Source: Lachnospiraceae bacterium (GTDB lineage Bacteria; Bacillota; Clostridia; Lachnospirales; Lachnospiraceae). Taken from it: a stretch of 64,000 nucleotides of DNA. Made by a program: the position numbers and the translations under genes. The DNA lies in contig JAFUNC010000007.1 of NCBI GenBank assembly GCA_017473115.1, positions 1 through 64,000 of the forward strand. The letters run 5' to 3'. Position 1 is the first letter of the stretch, and each line of letters begins with the position of its first letter. Shown piece after piece: positions 8,216 through 17,868 of the stretch. The notes beneath the pieces are model-generated. The model had not been told where the DNA came from. It was given only the letters and a program-made list of their open reading frames with translations, and did no database searches.

Positions 8216-8737
8216 TTATTTCTCTTTCAGGCTGTTCTTATATGTATGGTAAGCTTCCACATCAATTTTATTCTCTGCCAGCATCTGTTCTGCCCACAAC
8301 TGCAACGTTTCCACGGTAATGGATATTTTCTCCAGTTCGTCCTGAATGTGCACAAAATCCTTGATTTCTTCGCCGTCCACGATTCCATCCACGGTGATTT
8401 CGATTAACCGTTCCTGCTTACCCCGCATTGCATTTAAGGAAGCCAGCATTTCCAGAACAATCTGCGACAAATCTTTCATCTCGATTTCCGGAACATACTG
8501 CTTTCCGATGGGACAGTCATTGGCACAATAATAATTGCAAAGATTTGGGGTTTTATATGCATCCGCCATTACCAAAACTTCTTCCGGATGTGGAAGAGAT
8601 TTCTGATTCTCAATCTTTTCGATACGCTCAGGCGGAATGGACTCCAACAGTTCACTGGCTTTTTCTCTGGATAAGCCCAGTTCTTCGCGTCGTACCTGAT
8701 ATAAATTTTTATTTTGTTTTACGGATACACGACCCAT
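8216..8737 (-). CDS. XRE-type helix-turn-helix protein with a cysteine-bearing middle and helical C-terminus
   Basis: A 173-residue protein, probably a DNA-binding regulator. Residues about 10-60 form a lambda-repressor-like HTH (NLYQVRREELGLSREKASELL, then PPERIEKIENQKSLPHPEEV). A four-cysteine cluster follows (LCNYYCANDCPIG), and a helical region resembling a dimerisation segment makes up the C-terminus. The start at 8737 has AGAGAGGA upstream; the frame extends to 8779 but without a ribosome site. The cysteines (C-x3-C-x3-C spacing) could bind a metal, which is unusual for a plain XRE protein. No target operon can be named. Confidence 0.8.
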   Translation of the reverse strand: MGRVSVKQNKNLYQVRREELGLSREKASELLESIPPERIEKIENQKSLPHPEEVLVMADAYKTPNLCNYYCANDCPIGKQYVPEIEMKDLSQIVLEMLASLNAMRGKQERLIEITVDGIVDGEEIKDFVHIQDELEKISITVETLQLWAEQMLAENKIDVEAYHTYKNSLKEK

Positions 8738-8818
8738 ATTCTTTCCTCTCTTTTGCATTAAAAAATGTGCTTTGCACATATTACCGTATTCATAAAACTT
8801 CTTAATAAAATATAAAAA

Positions 8819-9160
8819 CGAGTGGGACTGTAAGCCGGGTTCTGTCGTGAATGATCATCTATCTGGTATTAACGTTACCGCTAATCTCAAGCGACCTACC
8901 TGAGAACAGACCGGGCAAGCCTATGGTTCTCTGTTTGGTCTTGCTTCGGATGGGGTTTACATAGCCCCGGATGTTACCACCCGGACGGTAGTCTCTTACA
9001 CTGCCTTTCCACCCTTACCGTTTACACGGCGGTATATTTCTGTTGCACTATCCTTGGAGTCGCCTCCACCGGACGTTATCCGGCATCCTGCCCTGCGAAG
9101 CCCGGACTTTCCTCACCTGCCACCTTGCGGACAGACAGGCGCGATCATTTATCCCACTCG
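8819..9160 (-). ncRNA. rnpB: RNase P RNA (class A type)
   Basis: The catalytic RNA that removes 5' leaders from pre-tRNAs. Read on the minus strand, the ends pair perfectly (CGAGTGGGA with TCCCACTCG, helix P1). The 5' conserved core GAGGAAAGTCCGGGC and the 3' core ACAGAACCCGGCTTAC are both present, along with the GGTAAGGGTGG and CAAACAGAG-type internal signatures. The length is 342 nt. The 5' end lies only 13 nt after the stop codon of the nucleoside kinase gene, so any dedicated promoter must lie inside that gene. A T-rich stretch follows the 3' end. Confidence 0.96.
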
Positions 9161-9173
9161 GTTTTAACAAACT

Positions 9174-10829
9174 TTAAACATTGAAACAACTTCCGCCCAC
9201 AAATTCTCTTGCAATGGAATTGTTCGGCAAATTCACAGTATCTACGGTTAAGAAATATTCCAAAAACTTAAGCAATCTTTTTGCTTCATGATACTCCGGA
9301 TCCGTGGGTTTTACACTGTATAAAAGCGGCTCTGCCAACGGTTTTATCACTGCCAATTCATAAATCAATGCAGAATTGAACATTGCATCCGCACTTTCCT
9401 GGAAGGGGAAGATGTTTTCCTCTTCACCTCGACGTACCGAAGGCCACATCTGAATGGTTCTCGTTGCAGATGCACCACGGGTTCTTGCATCTCTTACCAT
9501 ACGTCTTAATAATCTTCCGTCCGTAGTCGGTATACGGTTATGCTCATCGATATTTAAAGTCGTCAGTGCGCTGATATAAATCTTGTATTTACTTTCCACG
9601 GGAAGGCTCTCGGACATTTTATCGTTTAATGCATGAATTCCTTCAATTACCAATACATCATCAGGACCCAAGGTTTTGAAATTGCCTTTATACTCCCTAT
9701 GACCGGTTTTAAAATTAAAAGTAGGAATCTCTACCGTCTTACCGGCAAGAAGATTCTGCATATCTTTATTAAATAATTTAATGTCAATGGCTTCCAAACA
9801 CTCAAAATTATAATCACCCTTCTCATCCAAAGGAGTATCTTCGCGATTGACGAAGTAGTCATCCACTGCAATGGGGTGCGGTTTTAAGCCGTGCGTTTTT
9901 AACTGTACGGATAACCTGTGTGAAAAACTGGTCTTTCCGGAAGAAGAAGGACCTGCAATCATAACAAACTTAACACCGTCACGGCTTACAATGTCATGGG
10001 CGATTTCAGCAATTTTACGTTCCTGTAAAGCCTCCTGCACCAGAATCATCTCATTCAATCCACCGTTACAGATGCGCTCATTCAATTCGCCTACGGTATC
10101 GATTTCCAGTTTTTCGCTCCAATCGGTAGCCTCCATCATCGTTGCAAATAACTTTTCCAAAGGCACAAAGTCTTTTAATACATTGGGAGCACTCTTTCTG
10201 GGCAGATTTAAAACAAATCCGTTATTATATGCAATAACATCAAAAAGTTTTACATAGCCCATATTCGGAAGCATATAACCGTAAAAATAGTCATAATAGC
10301 CATCTACATCATAAACATTAATCAAAGAACTTCTGCGGAATTTACACAGGCGCTGTTTATCCTTCATACCCTGCTTTGCAAAAATTGCAACCGCATCATC
10401 CAACGCCATGGAATGTTTACGGATGATTGCCTTGGCATCCACCATCTCCTGCATACGTGCTTTGATTTTCTCTGCCAGTTCATGCGTTACCACAAAATCA
10501 CCTTTTGCAGTAAAATAAAAACCGGATCCCAACGCACATTCCACTTTGATTTTATCAATATTTTTATCGCCGATTACATCATGTGCCGCTTTTACAAAAA
10601 GCAAAGTAGCGGTTCTTACATATGTCAAGTGTCCAATGGATGTACTCAAATCACAAAATGTTAATTCGCCGTTCCGTACCGGCTTTTTCATTAGTTCACA
10701 TATTTTTCCGTTTAAAATGACTGCCGCAATAGTGCTGTCATACTCTTTCTGATATTCCTTTGCAACATCTTCAAAAGTTATACCTTCTTCATATTCTTTC
10801 TTTTTACCGTCAATAATAAATTGCAACAT
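9174..10829 (-). CDS. Nucleoside kinase: TGS-like N-terminus fused to uridine kinase domain
   Basis: A 551-residue protein. Residues 1-65 form a TGS/ubiquitin-like domain and residues about 70-220 resemble the second additional domain of threonyl-tRNA synthetase (HSMALDDAVAIFAKQGMKDK). The C-terminal half is a P-loop phosphoribulokinase/uridine kinase domain with Walker A AGPSSSGKTSFSHRLS, then VDDYFVNR and DVLVIEGIHALND. This architecture is conserved in Clostridia and annotated as a uridine kinase-like nucleoside kinase; its substrate is not established from sequence. The start at 10829 has AGGGGGT upstream. It lies 25 bp after nif3 and is probably the last protein gene of that operon, just ahead of rnpB. 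Confidence 0.88.
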   Translation of the reverse strand: MLQFIIDGKKKEYEEGITFEDVAKEYQKEYDSTIAAVILNGKICELMKKPVRNGELTFCDLSTSIGHLTYVRTATLLFVKAAHDVIGDKNIDKIKVECALGSGFYFTAKGDFVVTHELAEKIKARMQEMVDAKAIIRKHSMALDDAVAIFAKQGMKDKQRLCKFRRSSLINVYDVDGYYDYFYGYMLPNMGYVKLFDVIAYNNGFVLNLPRKSAPNVLKDFVPLEKLFATMMEATDWSEKLEIDTVGELNERICNGGLNEMILVQEALQERKIAEIAHDIVSRDGVKFVMIAGPSSSGKTSFSHRLSVQLKTHGLKPHPIAVDDYFVNREDTPLDEKGDYNFECLEAIDIKLFNKDMQNLLAGKTVEIPTFNFKTGHREYKGNFKTLGPDDVLVIEGIHALNDKMSESLPVESKYKIYISALTTLNIDEHNRIPTTDGRLLRRMVRDARTRGASATRTIQMWPSVRRGEEENIFPFQESADAMFNSALIYELAVIKPLAEPLLYSVKPTDPEYHEAKRLLKFLEYFLTVDTVNLPNNSIAREFVGGSCFNV

Positions 10830-10854
10830 ACCCCATACCCCCTTGTTTTCAGTT

Positions 10855-11637
10855 TTATACAATATAACCAATCTCTCCCTGTTCGGAAGGGATTGTAATC
10901 ATCTCCGGTACTTCTCTCTTCAAATATTCCTGCAGATATGTAATAAAAATCTTCTCCAGTCCGAAATGCCCCGCATCTATGATGCATAACCCCTGGGCAA
11001 CGCTGTCCAATGCCGTATGATAATCAATATCCCCCGTGATAATCACATCACAATCCTTCTGCAATGCATATTTTACCATACTTTTACCGGAACCGGTAGA
11101 AATTGCCACCTTGGCAACTTCCGCTTCGGCATCTCCGTAAACCATTACCTGTTCTAAATCAAAAATATGCTTTACCCGCTCTGCCAATTCCCGTAAAGAA
11201 CAAATATCTTTTAGAAATCCGTAGCGTCCGATGCCTTCCTTGGAAATATCATCTTCATACGTAACCATCAAAACTTCACTTTGAAGAAGTCCCAATTCAT
11301 CTGCTGCCGCATCAGCCATCCCCATGACATCAAAATTTGTATGCATACAATAGCAGCAAATATGATTTTCAATCATTTTTATAATGCGCTTTCCAAGAAA
11401 ATCCGTAGCAACTACTCTGTTTATTTTGGAAAAAATCAACGGATGATGTGCAAGAATCATATCCGCTCCCCCGCGGATTGCCTCTTCAATGACTTCATCC
11501 GTCACATCTACGGATAAAAGTACTTTCTGCACTTCCTGATTTTCATCACCTACCAACAGTCCCGAATTATCCCACTCCATGGCATACATGGCAGGCGAAA
11601 GTTCCTCTAATTTTGCAATTAAATCCTTACACTTCAT
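10855..11637 (-). CDS. Nif3-like dinuclear metal centre protein (YqfO family)
   Basis: A 260-residue member of the NIF3/GTP cyclohydrolase I type 2 family, which forms hexameric toroids with two metals per subunit. Metal-ligand motifs are visible: ILAHHPLIF near residue 62, HTNFD near residue 99, and the C-terminal DAGHFGLEK near residue 219. It lacks the extra PII-like insert found in some homologues, in line with its shorter length. GGAGAGCGT precedes the ATG. It follows trmK, matching the conserved trmK-yqfO gene order of Firmicutes. Biochemical role remains unclear across the family. Confidence 0.92.
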   Translation of the reverse strand: MKCKDLIAKLEELSPAMYAMEWDNSGLLVGDENQEVQKVLLSVDVTDEVIEEAIRGGADMILAHHPLIFSKINRVVATDFLGKRIIKMIENHICCYCMHTNFDVMGMADAAADELGLLQSEVLMVTYEDDISKEGIGRYGFLKDICSLRELAERVKHIFDLEQVMVYGDAEAEVAKVAISTGSGKSMVKYALQKDCDVIITGDIDYHTALDSVAQGLCIIDAGHFGLEKIFITYLQEYLKREVPEMITIPSEQGEIGYIV

Positions 11638-11715
11638 ACGCTCTCCATTCTAAAAAGCACTACACAGACTGTTTGACACAGTGCATTGGAAATATATACG
11701 TTCCGTTTTCATCTG

Positions 11716-12459
11716 CTATATTTCATACCGTCCCAGTGCCCAACGGTGTACCGCCAGTTCTTTTTCCACGATTTCTTTCCGCGCCCTGCATTTCGGTGAA
11801 TCCTCCCGGCTGCAAAGGGAAGCATGGATATCCTGAAGCCTCTTCTCTTCTTTGCGAATATATTCCAGCAACAATTCATTCTTTGCATCCAACAGTTCCT
11901 TGGCAAACAATTCATAAGCCGTGGTCTGAATATCCTCTGCAAAGAATTCCTCATTCTGTGGCAGGCTCTCCATATCAAGGTTTTGGGTCGGTCGGATACG
12001 CATCATAAAATAGTACTTTCCGTCCTCATAGGCGATGTCTTCTTTTTCGATGAGAAATCCCCATTTTTTTAAGGTACGCCTTACCATCCACAACTCTGAT
12101 TGCGGTTGTAAAATAACCTGCTGCATTTCTTTTACTTTGTCACGATCGTTCCAAAGAATCTCTAACGCAAGAGGTCCGCCCATACCGGCACAAATAAATC
12201 CTGCAGCCTCATTCATTTTTAACTGATTCAATCCGTTTGACAATCTGGTTTCTATGTAGTCCCCATAGCCGTATTTTTGAATATTTTCCCGGGCCTTTTG
12301 CAATGGTCCTTTATTGACATCCATGGCAATGATATGTCGGCAAATTCTCTGCTCCACAAGATAAACAGATAAATATCCGTGGTCACACCCCACATCCGCC
12401 AATGTATCTGTAGGTTCAATTAAGGCCGCTACCGCAGCAAGCCTTTTTCCCAAATCCAT
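11716..12459 (-). CDS. trmK: tRNA (adenine(22)-N1)-methyltransferase TrmK
   Basis: A SAM-dependent Rossmann-fold methyltransferase that makes m1A22 in tRNA. Motif I is ADVGCDHGYLSVYLV, followed by AMDVNKGPLQKARENI and the family-specific GFICAGMGGPLALEIL. The C-terminal helical region (residues about 165-245, Glu/Lys-rich) is the coiled coil usual for TrmK. I start at ATG 12459, with AAAGG about 10 nt upstream; a TTG at 12468 in the same frame is an alternative. It begins 17 bp after the rpoD stop, so translation is probably coupled. Confidence 0.92.
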   Translation of the reverse strand: MDLGKRLAAVAALIEPTDTLADVGCDHGYLSVYLVEQRICRHIIAMDVNKGPLQKARENIQKYGYGDYIETRLSNGLNQLKMNEAAGFICAGMGGPLALEILWNDRDKVKEMQQVILQPQSELWMVRRTLKKWGFLIEKEDIAYEDGKYYFMMRIRPTQNLDMESLPQNEEFFAEDIQTTAYELFAKELLDAKNELLLEYIRKEEKRLQDIHASLCSREDSPKCRARKEIVEKELAVHRWALGRYEI

Positions 12460-12475
12460 TTCAGACAAACCTTTC

Positions 12476-13606
12476 TTAATCCAAATAATCCCTGAGTTTA
12501 CGGCTACGGCTGGGATGACGCAGTTTTCTTAACGCCTTAGCTTCAATCTGACGAATACGTTCTCTGGTTACATTAAATTCCTTACCAACTTCTTCCAATG
12601 TACGGGCACGTCCGTCATCCAAACCAAAACGTAAACGCAACACCTTCTGCTCTCTTTCGGTTAAAGTAGACAATACCTCGCTTAACTGCTCTTTTAACAG
12701 GGTAAACGCTGCTGCATCTGCAGGTACGGGGACATTATCATCCTGGATAAAATCACCTAAATGGCTGTCTTCCTCTTCACCGATAGGTGTTTCCAAAGAA
12801 ACCGGTTCCTGGGAAATCTTAAGAATTTCACGCACACGCTCTTCGGGCATTTTTAATTCAGCAGCAATTTCTTCAGGGGTCGGTTCACGACCTAATTCCT
12901 GCAATAACTGTCTGCTGACACGAATCAGTTTGTTAATGGTTTCCACCATATGCACGGGAATACGGATGGTTCTTGCCTGATCCGCAATCGCTCTGGTAAT
13001 CGCCTGACGGATCCACCAGGTAGCATAGGTTGAGAATTTATAACCCTTACGATAATCAAATTTTTCTACAGCCTTAATCAAACCTAAATTTCCTTCCTGA
13101 ATCAGGTCAAGAAACAAAAGTCCGCGGCCTACATATCTTTTCGCAATGGAAACAACAAGACGCAAGTTTGCTTCCGCCAATTTCTTCTTGGCTTCCTCGT
13201 CACCTTCTTCCATTCTTTTTGCTAACTCAATTTCATCTTCGGCACTCAACAGAGGTACTTTACCGATTTCACGAAGATACATTTTAACAGGGTCTTCGAT
13301 TCCAACGCCTTCAGGTACGGAAAGGTCAAGATTTTCAAGGTCAACATCCACTTCCAATTCTTCCGCATCAGCCATAAGAAGTTCTTCGTCAACCGGTTCT
13401 TCTTCCTCATCGTTAATCTGAATCAACAAATCCACATTATTTTTGTCAAGCATCTCATAGACCTTGTCCATATGCTCTTCTTCTAAATTTAAGCCTGCAA
13501 AATGTGCTTTTACTTCCACATCTTCCAACACATTCTTTTTTGCCTTGGCTATTTCGAGGAGTTCTTTTAATTTCTCCTCAAATTTCTGCTTTGTACTTTC
13601 GTCCAT
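12476..13606 (-). CDS. rpoD: RNA polymerase primary sigma factor RpoD/SigA
   Basis: The housekeeping sigma factor. At 376 residues it has the compact Firmicute form without the long insert. Region 1.1 and an acidic linker occupy residues 1-100; region 1.2 ([27 protein letters not shown]), region 2 ([29 protein letters not shown], then [19 protein letters not shown]), region 3, and region 4.2 ([30 protein letters not shown]) are intact. A good ribosome site lies 5' of ATG 13606. Its place between dnaG and trmK is the conserved macromolecular synthesis order. Confidence 0.98.
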   Translation of the reverse strand: MDESTKQKFEEKLKELLEIAKAKKNVLEDVEVKAHFAGLNLEEEHMDKVYEMLDKNNVDLLIQINDEEEEPVDEELLMADAEELEVDVDLENLDLSVPEGVGIEDPVKMYLREIGKVPLLSAEDEIELAKRMEEGDEEAKKKLAEANLRLVVSIAKRYVGRGLLFLDLIQEGNLGLIKAVEKFDYRKGYKFSTYATWWIRQAITRAIADQARTIRIPVHMVETINKLIRVSRQLLQELGREPTPEEIAAELKMPEERVREILKISQEPVSLETPIGEEEDSHLGDFIQDDNVPVPADAAAFTLLKEQLSEVLSTLTEREQKVLRLRFGLDDGRARTLEEVGKEFNVTRERIRQIEAKALRKLRHPSRSRKLRDYLD

Positions 13607-13642
13607 TTTGTTCCATCCTTCCGTTTTATCTATATTTTGGTC

Positions 13643-15415
13643 TTAATCCAGAAAAATATGCGTTTTGGCCAACTCCTGCAACGCTTTTCTTCCTGCAATC
13701 ATTTTACTCATGGCTGCAATATCTGTTTGGGATTGTGCATTGTAATATTCAAAACTGTTTGTTTTGACTTTCATTAAAATATCATGGAACGCCTTCTGTC
13801 GCTCTTCCTGGGTCTCAATTCCTTCCAATCTCGTGGTAAAAAGAGCACTGACTTTACTCTGCTCTTCCGGATCCTCAATCAAAGTGATTAAAAGCGCGGG
13901 ATTCGCCTTTCCTGCTTCCAAATCTGCCAAAAAGCGTTTCGCCACAGGCTTGTACAACTCATCCGTAAAATCTTCTGCGGTAATATACTGCTTTACCTTA
14001 TCATATAACTCAGGTTCTTCCGCCAACCACGTAAGCAATAACTGCTGGGGTTTTCGTTTGCTGTCCTCCTGCCTTGCTTTATCGCCGGCCATAGCCGATT
14101 GTGGTCTTTGCAATGCCCGGGTTTCACCACGCATAGCGCTTTTACTGACCTTTTCGCGCAAATCATCCCTGCCGACACCATATTGATTGGCCACGGCGGT
14201 AATATAATTTTCCCGTTCAATGGCATCCGAAAATTCACACAACATCTCAGATACTTCCGCAAAAAATCTCGTCTTACCGTCTGCATCCGCCATATCATAA
14301 TTTTGCTCCGTAATTCTTACTCGGAACAAAAAACTGTTCTCTGCTTCATCCATACGTTTCTGAAACTCTTCCGCTCCAAGATTTTTAATGAATTCATCCG
14401 GATCTTTATAGGGTTTCATATTAATCACTTTGGAAGACAATCCGGTCTCTCGCAAAATCTGAATGGCACGGATAGCCGCTTTGGTGCCGGCACCGTCACT
14501 GTCATACGCAAGTAAAACATCCTGGGTATAACGCCGCAACAGATTGGCTTGTCCTGAGGTAAAAGCGGTTCCGAGAGAGGCCACTGCCTGATTAAAACCG
14601 GCCTGATGCAGGGCAATGACATCCATATAACCTTCGCATAAAATAAAATTCTTTTTCCGGGAAGTTCTTGCAAAATTCAACCCGTAAAGGTTACGGCTTT
14701 TATCAAAAATCTCTGTTTCCGGTGAGTTCAAATACTTCGGCTCACCATCTCCCATAACGCGACCACCGAAACCGATTACTCGGTGATTACTGTCCTGAAT
14801 GGGAAACATTACACGGTTCCAAAACTTGGAGTTTAATCCTTTTTGTTCTGAATAACCTGCCAGACCGGAATCTCTAATTTCGTCCTCTTTGAATCCCTTG
14901 CTTTTCAAATAAGCGATAATATCATTTCCTGACATACTGGAATATCCAAGTCCGAACTGATTCCTTGTTTCTTCCGTCAACCGACGACGTTCCAGATAAT
15001 CCATACCGATTTTACCCTGGTTGGAACGCAGCAAAAAATAATAATATTTTGCAGCCTCTTTATTCACTTCCAAAAGCCTGACACGACGATTTTCCCGCTC
15101 TCTGTTGGCCTTGGAATTGATTTCCTCCGGCAATGCCACTCCCGCACGTTCTGCCAAGAACTTAATTGCTTCCGGAAAAGTAAAATTTTCATATTTCTGC
15201 AAAAACGTGATAACACTTCCGCCCTCACCGCAACCGAAGCATTTATACATCTGTTTTGACTGGCTTACGGAAAAAGAAGGCGTTTTTTCATTATGAAAGG
15301 GACAACAGCAAGTGTAATTGCTTCCCTTTTTTTGTAAATGAACATATTGGGAAATAACATCCACAATATCGTTTCTTTGCTGTACTTCAGCAATGAGTTC
15401 TTCTGAAAAATACAT
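13643..15415 (-). CDS. dnaG: DNA primase
   Basis: Synthesises RNA primers at the replication fork. The CHC2 zinc-binding domain is at residues about 37-62 (YTCCCPFHNEKTPSFSVSQSKQMYKCFGCG). The TOPRIM catalytic core has LCEGYMDVIALHQAGF, then ASLGTAFTSGQ and LLAYDSDGAGTKAA, with the acidic metal ligands present. The C-terminal 150 residues form the DnaB-interaction domain. Length (590) is normal. AGAGGAATGTAA precedes the ATG. The gap to rpoD is 36 bp, and dgt lies 80 bp upstream. Confidence 0.98.
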   Translation of the reverse strand: MYFSEELIAEVQQRNDIVDVISQYVHLQKKGSNYTCCCPFHNEKTPSFSVSQSKQMYKCFGCGEGGSVITFLQKYENFTFPEAIKFLAERAGVALPEEINSKANRERENRRVRLLEVNKEAAKYYYFLLRSNQGKIGMDYLERRRLTEETRNQFGLGYSSMSGNDIIAYLKSKGFKEDEIRDSGLAGYSEQKGLNSKFWNRVMFPIQDSNHRVIGFGGRVMGDGEPKYLNSPETEIFDKSRNLYGLNFARTSRKKNFILCEGYMDVIALHQAGFNQAVASLGTAFTSGQANLLRRYTQDVLLAYDSDGAGTKAAIRAIQILRETGLSSKVINMKPYKDPDEFIKNLGAEEFQKRMDEAENSFLFRVRITEQNYDMADADGKTRFFAEVSEMLCEFSDAIERENYITAVANQYGVGRDDLREKVSKSAMRGETRALQRPQSAMAGDKARQEDSKRKPQQLLLTWLAEEPELYDKVKQYITAEDFTDELYKPVAKRFLADLEAGKANPALLITLIEDPEEQSKVSALFTTRLEGIETQEERQKAFHDILMKVKTNSFEYYNAQSQTDIAAMSKMIAGRKALQELAKTHIFLD

Positions 15416-15495
15416 TTACATTCCTCTTCTTTTCCGATGCACAACCTCTGTCTTTCATACAAAAATTACTATGGAACACATCCGCAATCTCACTT

Positions 15496-16500
15496 TTAGC
15501 CGTGCCATGACTTCGGAATAAAAATTTCATCATACTGTGCAATGGCAAAACGGTCTGTCATTGCCGCAATATAGTCGCAAACAACAATTTCTTTGTGAGT
15601 ACCGTTTTCATGCATCTTAAGCAGTTCCTTCGGTAATAATTCCAAATGTTTCAAATAATATTCATACAAAGTAGTCACCAGCATTTCTGCCTTGCTTTCT
15701 TCACTTTTGGCATTTGGATTCTGGTACACACGCTCAAACATAAACTGACGGAGTTTTTGCATACCGTCTGCCACTTCCGGCGACATTAAAATATCATTTT
15801 TATCCGTACTGGCCGTTACAATATCATGAATAAAACGGTCCAACCGCTCTCCGGTGGTATATCCCAACACATCACCGATTTCCTTCGGAATATCACTTTC
15901 ACTTAAGATTCCTCCACGGATGGCATCATCCATATCATGATGGAAATATGCAATTTTATCCGAAAAACGGACAATTTTACCTTCCAAAGTCGAAGGCATA
16001 GAGGATGTCTGATGATTTAAAATACCGTCTCTTACCTCCATGGTAAGATTAATCCCCTGGCCATCCTTCTCGAGGAAATCCACGGTTCTTACGCTCTGCT
16101 CATTATGTTTAAATCCGTACGGACACACCAAATCAAGCGCACGTTCTCCGGAATGGCCAAAAGGTGTATGTCCTAAGTCATGCCCCAGAGCAATGGCCTC
16201 AACCAAATCTTCATTCAAACGCAATGCCTTGGCAATGGTCCGCGCATTCTGCGATACCTCAAGCGTATGGGTCAATCTCGTTCTATAATGATCTCCCTCC
16301 GGCGTCAAAAACACCTGGGTTTTATCTTTCAGACGTCTAAAAGCCTTGCTATGTATGATTCGGTCTCGATCACGCTGAAAAACGGGGCGAATATCACACT
16401 GTTCTTCCGGGTGAAGACGTCCTTTGGAATTCATACTTAACATTGCATATGGACTTAAATATTCTTTCTCGTACAATTCAAGTTTTTCACGGATTGTCAT
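15496..16500 (-). CDS. dgt: Deoxyguanosinetriphosphate triphosphohydrolase-like HD protein
   Basis: Hydrolyses dNTPs to nucleoside and triphosphate. HD-domain ligands are visible: RLTHTLEVSQNARTIAKAL (H), ALGHDLGHTPFGHSGERAL (HD), and later SDKIAYFHHDMDDAI. The N-terminus MTIREKLELYEKEYLSPYA matches the family's usual start and has GGAG 7 nt upstream, so I start at 16500. A TTG at 16617 would add 39 residues. It heads the conserved dgt-dnaG-rpoD cluster seen in Clostridia, linking dNTP supply to replication. Confidence 0.93.
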   Translation of the reverse strand: MTIREKLELYEKEYLSPYAMLSMNSKGRLHPEEQCDIRPVFQRDRDRIIHSKAFRRLKDKTQVFLTPEGDHYRTRLTHTLEVSQNARTIAKALRLNEDLVEAIALGHDLGHTPFGHSGERALDLVCPYGFKHNEQSVRTVDFLEKDGQGINLTMEVRDGILNHQTSSMPSTLEGKIVRFSDKIAYFHHDMDDAIRGGILSESDIPKEIGDVLGYTTGERLDRFIHDIVTASTDKNDILMSPEVADGMQKLRQFMFERVYQNPNAKSEESKAEMLVTTLYEYYLKHLELLPKELLKMHENGTHKEIVVCDYIAAMTDRFAIAQYDEIFIPKSWHG

Positions 16501-16805
16501 AGTCTTGCTCCATTCCGAAGTGTTTGGGAGACCATTCTTTTTATTGGTACTTATGCTCCTCAAAAACTCCCTGTCAACTTGTAAACGATAGTCTCTAATG
16601 TTAATATTCTCGGTCAAGCACAGATTTCCTTTTTCTTTCCTGCAAAAAGTTTTTCACTAAAAACATCTGTTCCGTATCATTGATATAACATATTTTTTCA
16701 AAGAAACAATGTAAAAACAGTTCAATTTCGTACAAAACTGAACTGTTTTATCGGTTGCCACTTTTTATTATACTTATATTGAATCAGAAAAAAATTTTAC
16801 ATGCT
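16501..16805 (-). other. Intergenic region upstream of dgt
   Basis: Between dgt and the anti-sigma gene I see the anti-sigma terminator, AT-rich sequence that could hold the dgt promoter (for example TTGTTT, a 16-17 bp gap and TATATC on the minus strand), and the optional N-terminal extension of dgt. No further gene is supported. Confidence 0.4.
16713..16750 (-). terminator. Rho-independent terminator after the anti-sigma gene
   Basis: AAAACAGTTCA pairs with TGAACTGTTTT, with additional pairing inside. On the minus strand the stem ends in TTTTTAC. Confidence 0.85.
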
Positions 16806-17780
16806 CTACTTTCTGATTCCTTTCACCGCTTCTTCAGGAATTTCGAAAGTTACCACACCCATATACATCGGTGCTACATCGCCTTCGTTAAAACTAATTA
16901 CAATACGACCGTTTTCATTGACATAAAACTGGGTTTCCGGTGTGATTTCCTTAAAATTCCAATCGTCCATTTCTTCATCAATCCAGTAAGCAACCATATC
17001 ATCTGCTGCCATCTGCTCCCGCATCTGACGGATTATTTCCTCACTGATGGGCGTAATGTAATCTGCTCCGTCCGTAAATAAATCTGCCAACAACAAACGT
17101 TCGCCGGTGGTTAAGTCAACGGTATAATAATATACCATTTCCGCTCCGTCTGCGGATGCTTCATAATGCATCAATTTTAACGTAAAATACCGCTCCGGTG
17201 TATTGATTACTTCATAATGAACCAATACTTCTTTTACACTGTTCTCTTCCCTAACAGTTTCTTCAAACTCCGCTACAATCCGGTCGGTTAATGCATCAAT
17301 ATCCGCATTCACCACTGCCGTTGTTTCTTTCAAGGATGGCAAACTCTGCCCCGCCACTCCGGAACCGCTATCATTTCCGGGCCAAGCCGCACTTCCTTCA
17401 TCGGTAAGGTCCGCAGTCACAATGCCGTTCTCGCTCTGCTCAAGTTCTTCCGTTTCCAACTTCGGCACATTCACATCCGCAATCTGGGTTTCGCTGTTAT
17501 ACTCATAATCCCGAAAGGTTACTACCTTTACCACACTCCCAATCAAAGGAATCTGTCCCATAGCATGGGCAACTCCTGCCGACGTATTCGGCAACAGGAT
17601 AAAAATCATCAAAGCCGCGGCCACTGCCACCCCTGCATTCTTCCAAATCCGCAGAGAACTTCTTTTACGGTTATCCTTTTTGGCCCTCTCGATGGATTGG
17701 CGGAATGCATCCACCTGTGCCTCAGACATACGGATTTCTTCGTATTCTCTTTTCAAATCTTCGATACCTTTCTTACTCAC
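16806..17780 (-). CDS. RsiV-like anti-sigma factor with extracellular DUF3298 domain
   Basis: A transmembrane anti-sigma factor. Residues 1-45 (ISKK-like basic N-terminus, LKREYEEIRMSEAQVDAFRQ) form the cytoplasmic sigma-binding segment, without the Cys/His zinc-binding anti-sigma motif. One membrane segment follows (AGVAVAAALMIFILLP). An acidic linker leads to an extracellular DUF4163/DUF3298 pair (YFTLKLMHYEASADGAEMVYYYTVDL, then TPETQFYVNENGRIVISF). In Bacillus subtilis and Clostridioides difficile, RsiV binds lysozyme through this region and is then cleaved. I start at GTG 17780 (AAGGTG five nt upstream), which gives the usual short N-terminus; ATG 17813 is an alternative. It follows its sigma factor directly. 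Confidence 0.85.
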   Translation of the reverse strand: MSKKGIEDLKREYEEIRMSEAQVDAFRQSIERAKKDNRKRSSLRIWKNAGVAVAAALMIFILLPNTSAGVAHAMGQIPLIGSVVKVVTFRDYEYNSETQIADVNVPKLETEELEQSENGIVTADLTDEGSAAWPGNDSGSGVAGQSLPSLKETTAVVNADIDALTDRIVAEFEETVREENSVKEVLVHYEVINTPERYFTLKLMHYEASADGAEMVYYYTVDLTTGERLLLADLFTDGADYITPISEEIIRQMREQMAADDMVAYWIDEEMDDWNFKEITPETQFYVNENGRIVISFNEGDVAPMYMGVVTFEIPEEAVKGIRK

Positions 17781-17868
17781 AAAAGCACCTTGCCTTTCTA
17801 TTGCACCTTTCATTATCACGTCTAACGATTTTTAACCGCCAAACACACTCAATCAACCAATCTCTCTT

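Noticed and set aside
11640..11715. Inverted repeat between trmK and nif3 (GCACT...AGTGC)
   Set aside because: The stem is imperfect and lacks a T-tract; too weak to call a terminator or regulatory site.
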